A DNA stretch of 8,031 nt from Thermococcus sp. (GTDB taxonomy: Archaea > Methanobacteriota_B > Thermococci > Thermococcales > Thermococcaceae): assembly GCA_027074805.1 (NCBI GenBank), contig JALTCK010000062.1:1-8031 (forward strand), in the 5' to 3' direction. Shown one piece after another: positions 1-5,735 of this stretch. The first letter of the stretch is position 1; every line of letters begins with the position of its first letter. The position numbers and the translations under genes were made by a program. The notes below the pieces were generated by a model. That model saw only the letters and a program-made list of their open reading frames with translations. It was not told the DNA's origin and searched no databases.

Positions 1-1
1 C

Positions 2-208
2 TTAACCGTGATAACTCCAACTCTGGAGGATTACCTGCTGGCAATCAAGATTTCGCAGGCGATGGTGAAGAGAGGAACTCCAGTTCCAGCGGTTGATGCA
101 ATAGTTGCCGCCGTTGCAATAAACCGAGATCTGAGGCTCTTCACGAAGGACAGGCACTTCGAGTGGGTAAGGGAGGAGTTCAAAGAGTTGAACATTCACA
201 CAGTGTAG
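2..208 (+). CDS. PIN-domain (VapC-type) toxin, C-terminal part only
   Basis: This is the last 68 residues of a PIN-domain protein. The frame is open to the first base of the window, so the true start lies outside it. The visible part holds the C-terminal half of the PIN fold: a helix (DYLLAIKISQAM), then PVPAVDAIVAAVAI with the conserved acidic Asp, then LFTKDRHFEWV, which matches the TxDxHF element of VapC proteins. PIN domains are Mg-dependent ribonucleases, and archaeal VapC toxins are normally paired with a small antitoxin gene just upstream, which would also be outside the window. Family assignment is from recalled motif patterns. Whether it is an active toxin cannot be judged because the N-terminal catalytic Asp is missing from view. 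Confidence 0.85.
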   Translation, partial: LTVITPTLEDYLLAIKISQAMVKRGTPVPAVDAIVAAVAINRDLRLFTKDRHFEWVREEFKELNIHTV

Positions 209-237
209 TTTAGCACCTTCATGAACCGGCGATTGAC

Positions 238-245
238 TTTTAAAC
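238..245 (+). promoter_or_regulatory. Probable TATA box of the MobA-like gene (leaderless start)
   Basis: TTTTAAAC lies about 24 bases before the ATG at 266, the distance at which archaeal transcription normally begins. No clear ribosome binding site precedes that ATG. Together these suggest a leaderless or nearly leaderless transcript starting at the 266 codon, and they argue against translation from the upstream in-frame ATG at 221, which lies before the TATA box. Confidence 0.5.
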
Positions 246-265
246 TGACCGAAGAAGTTGTGGCC

Positions 266-862
266 ATGAAAGCCCTCATCCTCGCCTTTCCAGAAAAGTG
301 CTGGGAGAACTACACGATACCCGTAAACGATGAACCTGTGGTGAAGCTCACCGAGAGGAGACTCCTGATGAGTAAGAGGATAGACGAGACCCTCACCGTC
401 GTAAGAAAGGATAAAATGAAAACCTACTCCCTCCACGTCCTGAACCCCGTTCCGGTGAGCGCAAGGAGTAAAACGGAGGCCCTCCTGGAGGCGATGCCGG
501 ATGAGCCCTTTTTCCTCGCCGAGGGCAACATGCCCCTGATAATGCCCTTCCTCGTGAACTACTTTATAGGTCTCTTCTATGAGAACGAGCCGGAGGCACT
601 GATACCTGTCTGGAAGGACGGGACGGCGGAGCTTACGCACGCCGTCTACGATCCGGATACACTTTCAGATGTCATAGAAGCGGCCTTAGCCGAGGAGTAC
701 AGGAGCCTGAGCAGGGTAACGGAGTTCCTCGACTATGAACCAGTATCAATCGAGGGACTGGCCAGGAGGAACCCCAAAGTTACTCTGAGCTTCTTTAGGG
801 TTAGAACGAGCTTTGACGTACGGTTTGCAGAGGAGTTCCTGAGAGGGGAACGGCAAATTTGA
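266..862 (+). CDS. MobA-like nucleotidyltransferase homologue with degenerate active site
   Basis: The 198-residue protein has the length and layout of MobA, the molybdenum cofactor guanylyltransferase. Recognisable parts are the N-terminal strand MKALILA, the VVKLTERRLL/TLTVVRK segment, PFFLAEGNMPLIMPFLV (residues 81-96), ALIPVWKDGTAELTHAVYD (111-129), the RSLSRVTEFLDY helix, and FFRVRTSFDV near the end (176-185). The catalytic features are altered. The usual LAGGxSxRMGxDK loop is replaced by LAFPEKCWEN, the metal-binding Asp of GDMPL is Asn88 (GNMPL), and the usual FxNxNTPxDL reads FFRVRTSFDV. It may therefore bind a different ligand or be non-catalytic. I chose ATG 266, not the in-frame ATG at 221, because the protein starts directly with the first beta strand and the TATA box sits between the two codons. 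It follows the PIN gene by 57 bases with its own promoter. The family call is fairly secure; the function is not. Confidence 0.72.
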   Translation: MKALILAFPEKCWENYTIPVNDEPVVKLTERRLLMSKRIDETLTVVRKDKMKTYSLHVLNPVPVSARSKTEALLEAMPDEPFFLAEGNMPLIMPFLVNYFIGLFYENEPEALIPVWKDGTAELTHAVYDPDTLSDVIEAALAEEYRSLSRVTEFLDYEPVSIEGLARRNPKVTLSFFRVRTSFDVRFAEEFLRGERQI

Positions 863-890
863 TTGAAAATACTCAAATTTTTGTAGGCAC

Positions 891-898
891 TTTTAAAA
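891..898 (+). promoter_or_regulatory. Probable TATA box for the secreted protein gene at 976
   Basis: TTTTAAAA lies in the 113-base gap after the MobA-like gene. It predicts a transcript start near 915-920 and so an unusually long leader of about 60 bases before the ATG at 976. A weaker alternative TATA (AGATAATA, about 907-914) would start the transcript near 938. Either leader would contain the hairpin at 943-967. Confidence 0.5.
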
Positions 899-942
899 GG
901 AAAGGGATAGATAATAGTTCACGGGTAGGATCCGAGCCAGTT

Positions 943-967
943 CTTCTGCCCGAGCTAAGGGCAGGAG
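943..967 (+). promoter_or_regulatory. Leader hairpin covering the ribosome binding site of the gene at 976
   Basis: Bases 943-951 (CTTCTGCCC) can pair with 959-967 (GGGCAGGAG) in a 9-bp stem with one G-U pair and a 7-base loop (GAGCTAA). The 3' arm contains AGGAG (963-967), which is the only ribosome binding site for ATG 976, with 8 bases between. In the folded form the site is hidden. This could be a translational control element, possibly temperature- or ligand-dependent. The pairing is seen in the sequence; the regulatory role is inferred. Confidence 0.5.
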
Positions 968-975
968 TTGAAAGA

Positions 976-1971
976 ATGAAAAAGATTATGGGAATTTTCC
1001 TCGCACTTTTGATTGCAACGAGCGTTGCAATGTTCCCTGGTTCTGCAGCCAGAGAGAGCGGTGTTCTCATCCTGAAAAACTCGGATGCATGGAATTCACC
1101 GGGAGTTGAAAACACGCTGAGCTCAATGGGAATAAGCTACGATGTGGTGAACTCTTCGGAGTTTAAAGCACTGAACTCAAACGCTCTCCAGAAATACCAG
1201 CTTGTGATAATCGTGAGCGACCAAGACCAGGCTTTCTACAACGACATCGGAGACGAGATGGGCAAGCTTGAAAATTATGTTAGAAACGGTGGGAGTTTAG
1301 AAGTTCACGCAGCGAACTGGGGATGGAAGGGCGGCATATGGACAAAGCCACTGCCAGGAGGCACGAGAATCGTTAACAGTTATTCTAGCTCAGATTTAAT
1401 AGTCGGCACCAACCAGACCCTGGTTAGCAACTACGCCAGCCATGGATATCTGGTTGGCTTTCCCGCGGGGGCAAAGATTATAACGATACAAAACAGCAGT
1501 AGAAAACCCAGCACAGTTCGATACACACTTGGGAAGGGAAAAGTGTTCGTAACTGGATTAACACTTGAATTCAGCGTCTACCGGAACAAACCGAGATGGA
1601 AAGCGTTCTTTGAAGGCATTATACGGGAGAATATGCAACCAAATAAGCCCGCTGATGTCAAAAAGCCCAGTGCGGTGATAACTCCAAACTTTCTGGCTCT
1701 GAACATGATCTACTACATTAGATACATCAAAAGCCTTGAGGACTATGGACGGCTCCATGGAAAAGCATTGGAAGCTGGAGTGGATCAAGAAATAATAAAC
1801 TCCTCAGTTTTTGCGAACCAAAGTGCGTCAGAACACTATGCAGCCGCCGGCAGGTACGGGGAAGTAAAGGCGAATCTCGTCAGGTTTTCAATATTCTCCG
1901 ACCTTAGAAAGGCCGCATTATCACAGAGAAAGGCGGTTGACATACTGAAAGAAGCCCTAGGAGAGAACTGA
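976..1971 (+). CDS. Secreted protein of unknown function, intact member of a paralogue pair
   Basis: The 331-residue product starts with a clear signal peptide (MKK, hydrophobic core at about 5-20, then FPGSAARE). Residues 28-222 look like a Rossmann-like/GATase1-like fold: strand VLILKN, strand QLVIIVSD (75-82), LENYVRNGGSLEVHAANW (98-115) of the YVxxGG type common in such domains, and KGKVFVTGLTLEF (187-199). A helical domain at about 232-329 ends with LRKAALSQRKAVDILKEAL. Five N-x-S/T sequons fit an exported, N-glycosylated protein. The gene at 2642-3642 is a paralogue with the same architecture. The ATG at 976 is chosen for its AGGAG site and signal peptide; a TTG at 859 in the same frame would add 39 unlikely residues. 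Its stop abuts that of bioY. I do not recognise a named family or function. Confidence 0.82.
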   Translation: MKKIMGIFLALLIATSVAMFPGSAARESGVLILKNSDAWNSPGVENTLSSMGISYDVVNSSEFKALNSNALQKYQLVIIVSDQDQAFYNDIGDEMGKLENYVRNGGSLEVHAANWGWKGGIWTKPLPGGTRIVNSYSSSDLIVGTNQTLVSNYASHGYLVGFPAGAKIITIQNSSRKPSTVRYTLGKGKVFVTGLTLEFSVYRNKPRWKAFFEGIIRENMQPNKPADVKKPSAVITPNFLALNMIYYIRYIKSLEDYGRLHGKALEAGVDQEIINSSVFANQSASEHYAAAGRYGEVKANLVRFSIFSDLRKAALSQRKAVDILKEALGEN

Positions 1972-2490
1972 CTAGGGCATCCATTGCTTTCCCACTCTTT
2001 TTGCTATCGTCACGGCCAACAAAACTTTTACCAAGTCAATCCCAACAAAGGGCAGAACTCCAACTTCGAAAGCAGTGCGGAAAGCACCGCCGAGATAAAA
2101 GCCGAGCCAGAGCCAGCCAAACAGATATATTACAGAGAGACCAAATAAAGAGCCTATTGTATACCCCCTCCACCCAAAGTCAGTCTTCCCAGCAATGTAT
2201 CCCGTTACAAAGGCTGCAATTGGAAAGGCCATTATGTAACCACCCGTTGGGCCGAAAATGTGAGCAAGACCCCCAGAAAATCCACTAAAGATGGGAAATC
2301 CGACTGCACCAGCCAAGACGTAAAGGAGTTGAGTCAAGAACCCCAATCTGCTCCCCAAGAGTAGGCCACTCAGTAGAACCATTGTGACCTGAAAGGTTAT
2401 CGGAACCGGTCCGAGAGGAATCGTAACCCATGCCGCAACCGTTGTAAGGGCTATAAAGATGGCTGACAGAGAGACCTCCCGTGCGTTCAT
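1972..2490 (-). CDS. bioY: BioY, biotin-binding S component of an ECF transporter
   Basis: This 172-residue integral membrane protein is a BioY, the substrate-capturing subunit of energy-coupling factor importers for biotin. Visible family signatures are IPLGPVPITFQ (24-34), LLYVLAGAVGFPIFSGFSGG (55-74), the invariant-looking GPTGGYIMAFP (80-90) and PFVGIDLVK (147-155), matching the PFxxxDxxK motif near the biotin site. About six hydrophobic segments fill the rest. The start at 2490 is preceded by GGGTGG six bases away; an upstream in-frame ATG at 2538 would add a non-hydrophobic 16-residue tail and lies before the likely TATA box. Its partners, the ATPase and EcfT, lie at 3686-5235 on the other strand. 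The function is well supported by motifs and by this context. Confidence 0.95.
   Translation of the reverse strand: MNAREVSLSAIFIALTTVAAWVTIPLGPVPITFQVTMVLLSGLLLGSRLGFLTQLLYVLAGAVGFPIFSGFSGGLAHIFGPTGGYIMAFPIAAFVTGYIAGKTDFGWRGYTIGSLFGLSVIYLFGWLWLGFYLGGAFRTAFEVGVLPFVGIDLVKVLLAVTIAKRVGKQWMP
1998..2002 (+). terminator. Possible T-tract terminator for the gene ending at 1971
   Basis: A run of five T within a pyrimidine-rich stretch follows the stop at 1971 by about 27 bases. Archaeal termination often occurs on such T tracts without a hairpin. If used, the plus-strand transcript would end inside the 3' end of bioY and be antisense to it. The tract is short, so the call is weak. Confidence 0.25.
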
Positions 2491-2520
2491 ATTTCCACCC
2501 GACGAAGCATGCAACTTTAG

Positions 2521-2528
2521 GTTAAAAA
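2521..2528 (-). promoter_or_regulatory. Probable TATA box of bioY
   Basis: On the minus strand this reads TTTTTAAC, preceded by GAAA, which resembles an archaeal BRE plus TATA box. It predicts a transcript start near 2499 and a leader of about 8-10 bases that just includes the GGGTGG ribosome binding site. Confidence 0.5.
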
Positions 2529-2580
2529 TTTCACCCAAAGCTCTACCAACTTCGTATTTCTCAATATTCCCACGAAAGGC

Positions 2581-2588
2581 TTTATATA
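2581..2588 (+). promoter_or_regulatory. Probable TATA box of the secreted-paralogue gene at 2642
   Basis: TTTATATA gives a predicted start near 2610 and a leader of about 30 bases. The leader carries a strong ribosome binding site, GAGGTGG at 2629-2635, six bases before ATG 2642. CCTC at 2619-2622 could pair with GAGG at 2629-2632, a weak 4-bp stem over that site. An intact promoter and binding site in front of a broken frame suggest that the damage is recent or is a sequencing error. Confidence 0.55.
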
Positions 2589-2641
2589 TGAAAACAGCAC
2601 TAGGAGTATAGAAAGTATCCTCGTGTTAGAGGTGGAGAATT

Positions 2642-3642
2642 ATGAAAAAGGTAATTGCCATAACCATAGCAACTTTCATTTTGTTGTATGGCATTTAACT
2701 CCCCCAGCACAAGCGCCCAGAGCGGAAAGATAAGGGTTCTTTGGTTCGATGCTCATTACAGAGATCCCGGATTTTCAGGATATGCCAGCGGGGTCCCCCC
2801 CCAATATGACGATCTTTTCAAGATATCCCAATATGGAAATTGTGGAGGTTTCTTCAGCTTCAGCACTCCCCCCTGACTGGAATGAATATGACGTGCTGGT
2901 ACTCGCCGATTGCGGGTTCCCTGAAAACCTTTCAGAATTCAAGGGCGGACTCATAGTCACTATAGACTCCTCGGTAAGCACGTTCTTCTACTGGCTTACT
3001 GGGAATAACCAAGCATATAATCTCTGGTCATATTACAGATACACTATTGTCAAATGGATCAAACCATACAGCGGATATGAGCAAGTGAATTCCACACGAT
3101 TTCCAACTTACAACGATGCAGCGCTTTACAAAGTAGCTGTGGACAGTGTCTCCTGGCTCGCTCCAAGGTACGACCTTGTCAATGCGGTAGCAAACGATTC
3201 CCCAGATAGAGTCGCAGCTGCCCTCTACCAAGTGAATCTCAAAGGATCCCACTTCTACTGGCTGTTCTTGGGACCCTATGATATATTCAACCCTCAAACC
3301 TCCAGTAGACAGAGTTACTTGGTTGGGGATCTGATCACGAGGTACTCAAACCTCATATGGCCTCCCAAAACAAAGACACCCTCCATACAGTTTAGCACAC
3401 TGACATTCATGTACTACAGACACTACCTGATACTAAATGAAACTCTGACAAATGCCATTGAGAGCACCACCAATCCTGGTCTAAGGGAAAATCTTACCGA
3501 AAAACTGGAACTTGCACACGAGGAATACAAAACCGCCCTTAGGTACGGACCAATCCTTAGAAATCTCTCCAACATTCACGTATTCATACACCTCAGGAAG
3601 GCAGTAATCTATCTGAGGGAGGCCCTTTCGTTCTTGTCCTAG
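2642..3642 (+). pseudogene. Secreted paralogue of the 976-1971 protein, frame broken twice
   Basis: Translation from ATG 2642 gives the signal-peptide start MKKVIAITIATFILLYGI and stops at 2696. The protein then continues in the next frame (SAQSGKIRVLWFDAHYRD..., open 2670-2873) and again in the next (NMTIFSRYPNMEIVEV... to the stop at 3640). Both shifts are of the same sense: one extra base each. The second coincides with an eight-C run at 2795-2802. Removing one base at each place restores a 332-residue protein; the intact paralogue has 331. The restored product has a signal peptide, a Rossmann-like region (DVLVLADCGFP, FKGGLIVTIDSS, HFYWLFLGPYD) and a C-terminal helical domain ending HVFIHLRKAVIYLREALSFL, matching the paralogue. 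It carries about seven N-glycosylation sequons. The ATG at 2749 opens a 297-residue frame but has no signal peptide and is probably not a real start. This is either a recent pseudogene, a slippage-expressed gene or sequencing error. Confidence 0.8.
2795..2802 (+). repeat. Eight-C homopolymer at a frameshift point
   Basis: A run of eight C lies exactly where the reading frame of the secreted paralogue must change. With seven C the protein reads through as GVPPNMTIFSRYPN. Runs like this are prone to replication or polymerase slippage and to sequencing error. Confidence 0.9.
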
Positions 3643-3652
3643 CTCCCCATCA

Positions 3653-3661
3653 CTTTTTTAA
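3653..3661 (+). promoter_or_regulatory. TATA box of the ECF ATPase gene, possibly also a T-tract terminator
   Basis: CTTTTTTAA lies about 28 bases before ATG 3686, which predicts a transcript start within a few bases of the start codon. There is no good ribosome binding site before 3686, so the mRNA is probably leaderless. The six T residues come 11 bases after the stop of the preceding gene and could also end its transcript. Confidence 0.5.
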
Positions 3662-3685
3662 GCTCTACCTTGTGAGAACTCAGCG

Positions 3686-4477
3686 ATGATAGAAGTCAGA
3701 AATCTCTACCACGCCTACAGGGGAGAAAACTACGTCTTAAAGGGCATAAACTTCTCAATGGGGAAGGAGATAGTCGCGTTAGTCGGTCCCAACGGCAGTG
3801 GAAAGACCACCCTTGCCAAGCACTTCAACGGCCTCCTAAAGCCAACGAAGGGTAGCGTCAAAATAGACGGACTTGATACGAGAGAGCACACGGTAGCAGA
3901 GCTGAGCAGACTGGTTGGCTATGTCTTCCAGAATCCAGAACATATGTTCTTTGAAGAGAGCGTTTTCAAGGAAGTTGCATTCGGCCCCAAGAACCTTGAA
4001 AAGAGTGAAGACGAAATAAGAAAACGGGTCTCTTGGGCCCTAAAAAGTGTGGGGCTTGAAGGATACGAAGAAAGGGCACCCTACTCCCTGAGCGGCGGGG
4101 AAAAGCAGAGGTTGGCAATAGCCTGCGTCCTTTCCATGAAACCGAAATACCTCATACTGGACGAACCCACCACGGGACTCGATGCAAAGGCGGAGAAACG
4201 TGTTGTCGAGACGATAAGATCCTTGAAAGACAATGGACATGGAATACTCCTGATAACCCACGACATGAATCTAGTTTTAGAACTAGCCGAGAGGGTTGTG
4301 TTGCTATATAAAGGAGAGAAAGTCTATGATGGGCCCGTTGAGCCATTCTTCGACATTGCCCTTGAACGTTACAGCCTCGAGACACCAGAACTTCTTAAAC
4401 TGGCAAAGAAGCTCGGAGTTAGCTTCGTCAGAAGTACGGATGAGCTTATAGCCTCGATAAGCGGTGGTGTGTTATGA
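3686..4477 (+). CDS. bioM: ECF transporter ATPase (EcfA/BioM, CbiO family)
   Basis: This 263-residue ABC ATPase powers the ECF importer on the cytoplasmic side. All the expected elements are present: Walker A GPNGSGKT (34-41), Q-loop Gln82 in VFQNPEHMFF, which is the ECF-type form, the ATPase-specific segment VFKEVAFGPKN (93-103), signature LSGGEKQR (135-142), Walker B YLILDEP (155-161) with Glu160, D-loop GLD, and the switch His192. The C-terminal tail (about 215-263) is the usual extension of this family. Its stop overlaps the EcfT start (ATGA), so the two are cotranslated. Only one ATPase gene is present, which fits dedicated BioMNY-type systems where BioM forms a homodimer; a shared role with other S components elsewhere in the genome is possible. 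Biotin specificity is inferred from nearby bioY. Confidence 0.9.
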   Translation: MIEVRNLYHAYRGENYVLKGINFSMGKEIVALVGPNGSGKTTLAKHFNGLLKPTKGSVKIDGLDTREHTVAELSRLVGYVFQNPEHMFFEESVFKEVAFGPKNLEKSEDEIRKRVSWALKSVGLEGYEERAPYSLSGGEKQRLAIACVLSMKPKYLILDEPTTGLDAKAEKRVVETIRSLKDNGHGILLITHDMNLVLELAERVVLLYKGEKVYDGPVEPFFDIALERYSLETPELLKLAKKLGVSFVRSTDELIASISGGVL

Positions 4478-5235
4478 TACACACATTCTACAGGGAAAAC
4501 GACTCTTTCCTGCACTCTCTTGATCCGAGGGCAAAGATAGTCGGTTCTACATCCGCCCTTGCAATAATCCTTCTCTTCAACGACCCCATAATTACAGGCA
4601 GCCTGCTTGTTTCAGTCCTAATTCTCGGAAGGTTATTTGGTAAGATCAGTATCAGAGAACAACTGAGACTGCTGAAACCACTCATCCCCCTCGTCCTCTT
4701 CACGATAATCCTTTGGCCTGTAATTTACAAGCCGCGGCTTGAAGGGTTTATGTTTGGAGTATCCTTTGCTCTGAGGCTCCTAACCCTTGGACTGGTGACT
4801 TTCATCCTCCTTATGACGACCCCTCAGAGGGAGCTCATCCAAGGCTTTGTAAAGCTCGGGCTCCCCTACGAGTTTGGCCTTACGATATCAATAGGCTTGA
4901 GGTACATACCAACTCTCTACATACTCACCAGAAACATTATGGACGCCCAGAGAAGCAGGGGATGGGAAATGGAGAAAGGTAACATAGTCGTGAGAACAAG
5001 AAAAATGAGTGCAGTAATGATACCTCTCCTGGTAGCCTCACTCAAAACGGCCCACGAACTCAGCATAGCCCTAGAAAGCAGGGCCTTTGGAGCTGGGAAA
5101 AGGAGAACATTTCTCCATGACATAAAGATGGGAAAAAAAGACTACATTACAATCGTTACATCCCTTGTACTCTTGGGCGTGGCCCTGTACTTGAGGTACG
5201 GTTTCGGCTTTGGACATATTAACGTATATGGTTAA
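4474..5235 (+). CDS. bioN: ECF transporter transmembrane coupling protein (EcfT/BioN)
   Basis: The 253-residue protein couples ATP hydrolysis in the ATPase to movement of the S component. Hydrophobic segments lie at about 22-55, 70-85, 91-116 and 224-243. Between them the cytoplasmic coupling helices carry the two short Arg motifs typical of EcfT: SRG at 161-163 (in AQRSRGWE) and SRA at 202-204 (in ALESRAFGAG), which dock on the ATPases. The N-terminal LDPRAKI is also typical of the family. The start overlaps the ATPase stop by four bases and has GGTGGTG at about 4463-4469 as binding site. Its stop overlaps that of the convergent gene on the other strand. Confidence 0.92.
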   Translation: MIHTFYRENDSFLHSLDPRAKIVGSTSALAIILLFNDPIITGSLLVSVLILGRLFGKISIREQLRLLKPLIPLVLFTIILWPVIYKPRLEGFMFGVSFALRLLTLGLVTFILLMTTPQRELIQGFVKLGLPYEFGLTISIGLRYIPTLYILTRNIMDAQRSRGWEMEKGNIVVRTRKMSAVMIPLLVASLKTAHELSIALESRAFGAGKRRTFLHDIKMGKKDYITIVTSLVLLGVALYLRYGFGFGHINVYG

Positions 5236-5642
5236 GAGAGGAAAGCGAGTGCTGCAACGCCTAGAATGGCTAACAGCCAAACCAATATCACAATTGTGAT
5301 CACCTCTATTACGACCGCAAGCACTAAAGCTAGGAAGGCCCGGAGCCAGTCTGTGTCGAAAACTACTTTTATTGTCCAGATGTAGGCCAAGAAAGCCAGG
5401 ATAGAGCCGACAAGCCAACCTCCATGGGGAAGGAGCACTCCAAATGCGATCATCACAATGCCTGAAAAGACGCCACCCCCTACTATACCAAGGAGAGCCC
5501 TTAGTACTCCGGCTTTCTCTATCCCGAGCATCTTTGCGGCCAGTGCAAGGAATAAAGCGGCTATGAAAAGTGCGATTATGAAAACCGCACCAAAACCCGC
5601 ACCAATGGAAAAGCCAGTAAGGTAACCATGAGCCCCGTACAT
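5232..5642 (-). CDS. Small membrane protein of unknown function
   Basis: The 136-residue product is almost entirely hydrophobic, with about four membrane segments (roughly 12-38, 46-70, 74-94 and 100-134). Few charged residues interrupt them (AKMLGIEKAG, KVVFDTDWLRA). Gly-rich stretches (GIVGGGVFSG) suggest close helix packing. I recognise no named family. The start is supported by GGTGAT six bases before the ATG and by a TATA-like box further upstream. It is convergent with the EcfT gene, sharing stop-codon bases, and divergent from the DUF63 gene. The coding call rests on the continuous membrane-protein pattern and good start signals; a long frame on the same strand in another phase is rejected. 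Confidence 0.8.
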   Translation of the reverse strand: MYGAHGYLTGFSIGAGFGAVFIIALFIAALFLALAAKMLGIEKAGVLRALLGIVGGGVFSGIVMIAFGVLLPHGGWLVGSILAFLAYIWTIKVVFDTDWLRAFLALVLAVVIEVITIVILVWLLAILGVAALAFLS

Positions 5643-5677
5643 TCTTCAATCACCATGAGAGAGTTCTGCATCCAAAC

Positions 5678-5685
5678 TTATTAAA
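5678..5685 (-). promoter_or_regulatory. Probable TATA box of the small membrane protein gene
   Basis: On the minus strand this reads TTTAATAA, about 26 bases before a predicted start near 5655, giving a leader of about 13 bases that contains the GGTGAT ribosome binding site. Confidence 0.45.
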
Positions 5686-5698
5686 CTTCCCGCAAGAC

Positions 5699-5706
5699 AT
5701 TTAAAG
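5699..5706 (+). promoter_or_regulatory. Probable TATA box of the DUF63 gene
   Basis: ATTTAAAG lies in the short divergent gap and predicts a transcript start near 5728. The binding site GGGGGTGG (about 5724-5731) is 4 bases before ATG 5736, so the leader is very short and the predicted start may be a few bases earlier. Confidence 0.45.
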
Positions 5707-5735
5707 AACCCTCCGAATATCGAGGGGGTGGTAAA

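Noticed and set aside
2..640. Long minus-strand open frame opposite the PIN and MobA-like genes
   Set aside because: It overlaps two recognisable genes on the other strand, and its sequence is low in domain-like character (many His, Tyr, Gly), as expected of an antisense shadow.
859..975. TTG start at 859 for the secreted protein, overlapping the MobA-like stop
   Set aside because: It would put 39 non-hydrophobic residues before the signal peptide and would ignore the promoter at 891 and the AGGAG site before 976.
2491..2538. N-terminal extension of bioY to an ATG at 2538
   Set aside because: The extra 16 residues are not membrane-like, and the TATA box at 2521-2528 and the GGGTGG site both support the start at 2490.
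2491..2641. Shared biotin-repressor operator in the bioY and ATPase promoter regions
   Set aside because: I compared the stretches before 2490 and before 3686 and saw no common inverted repeat.
2749..3642. Intact 297-residue gene starting at ATG 2749
   Set aside because: It has no ribosome binding site and no signal peptide; the upstream frames encode the missing signal peptide and first strand expected from the paralogue.
5071..5649. Minus-strand 192-residue frame over the small membrane protein
   Set aside because: It is rich in Arg, Trp, Ser and Cys with no membrane or domain pattern, overlaps the EcfT 3' end, and competes with a frame that has a good start site and clear membrane helices.
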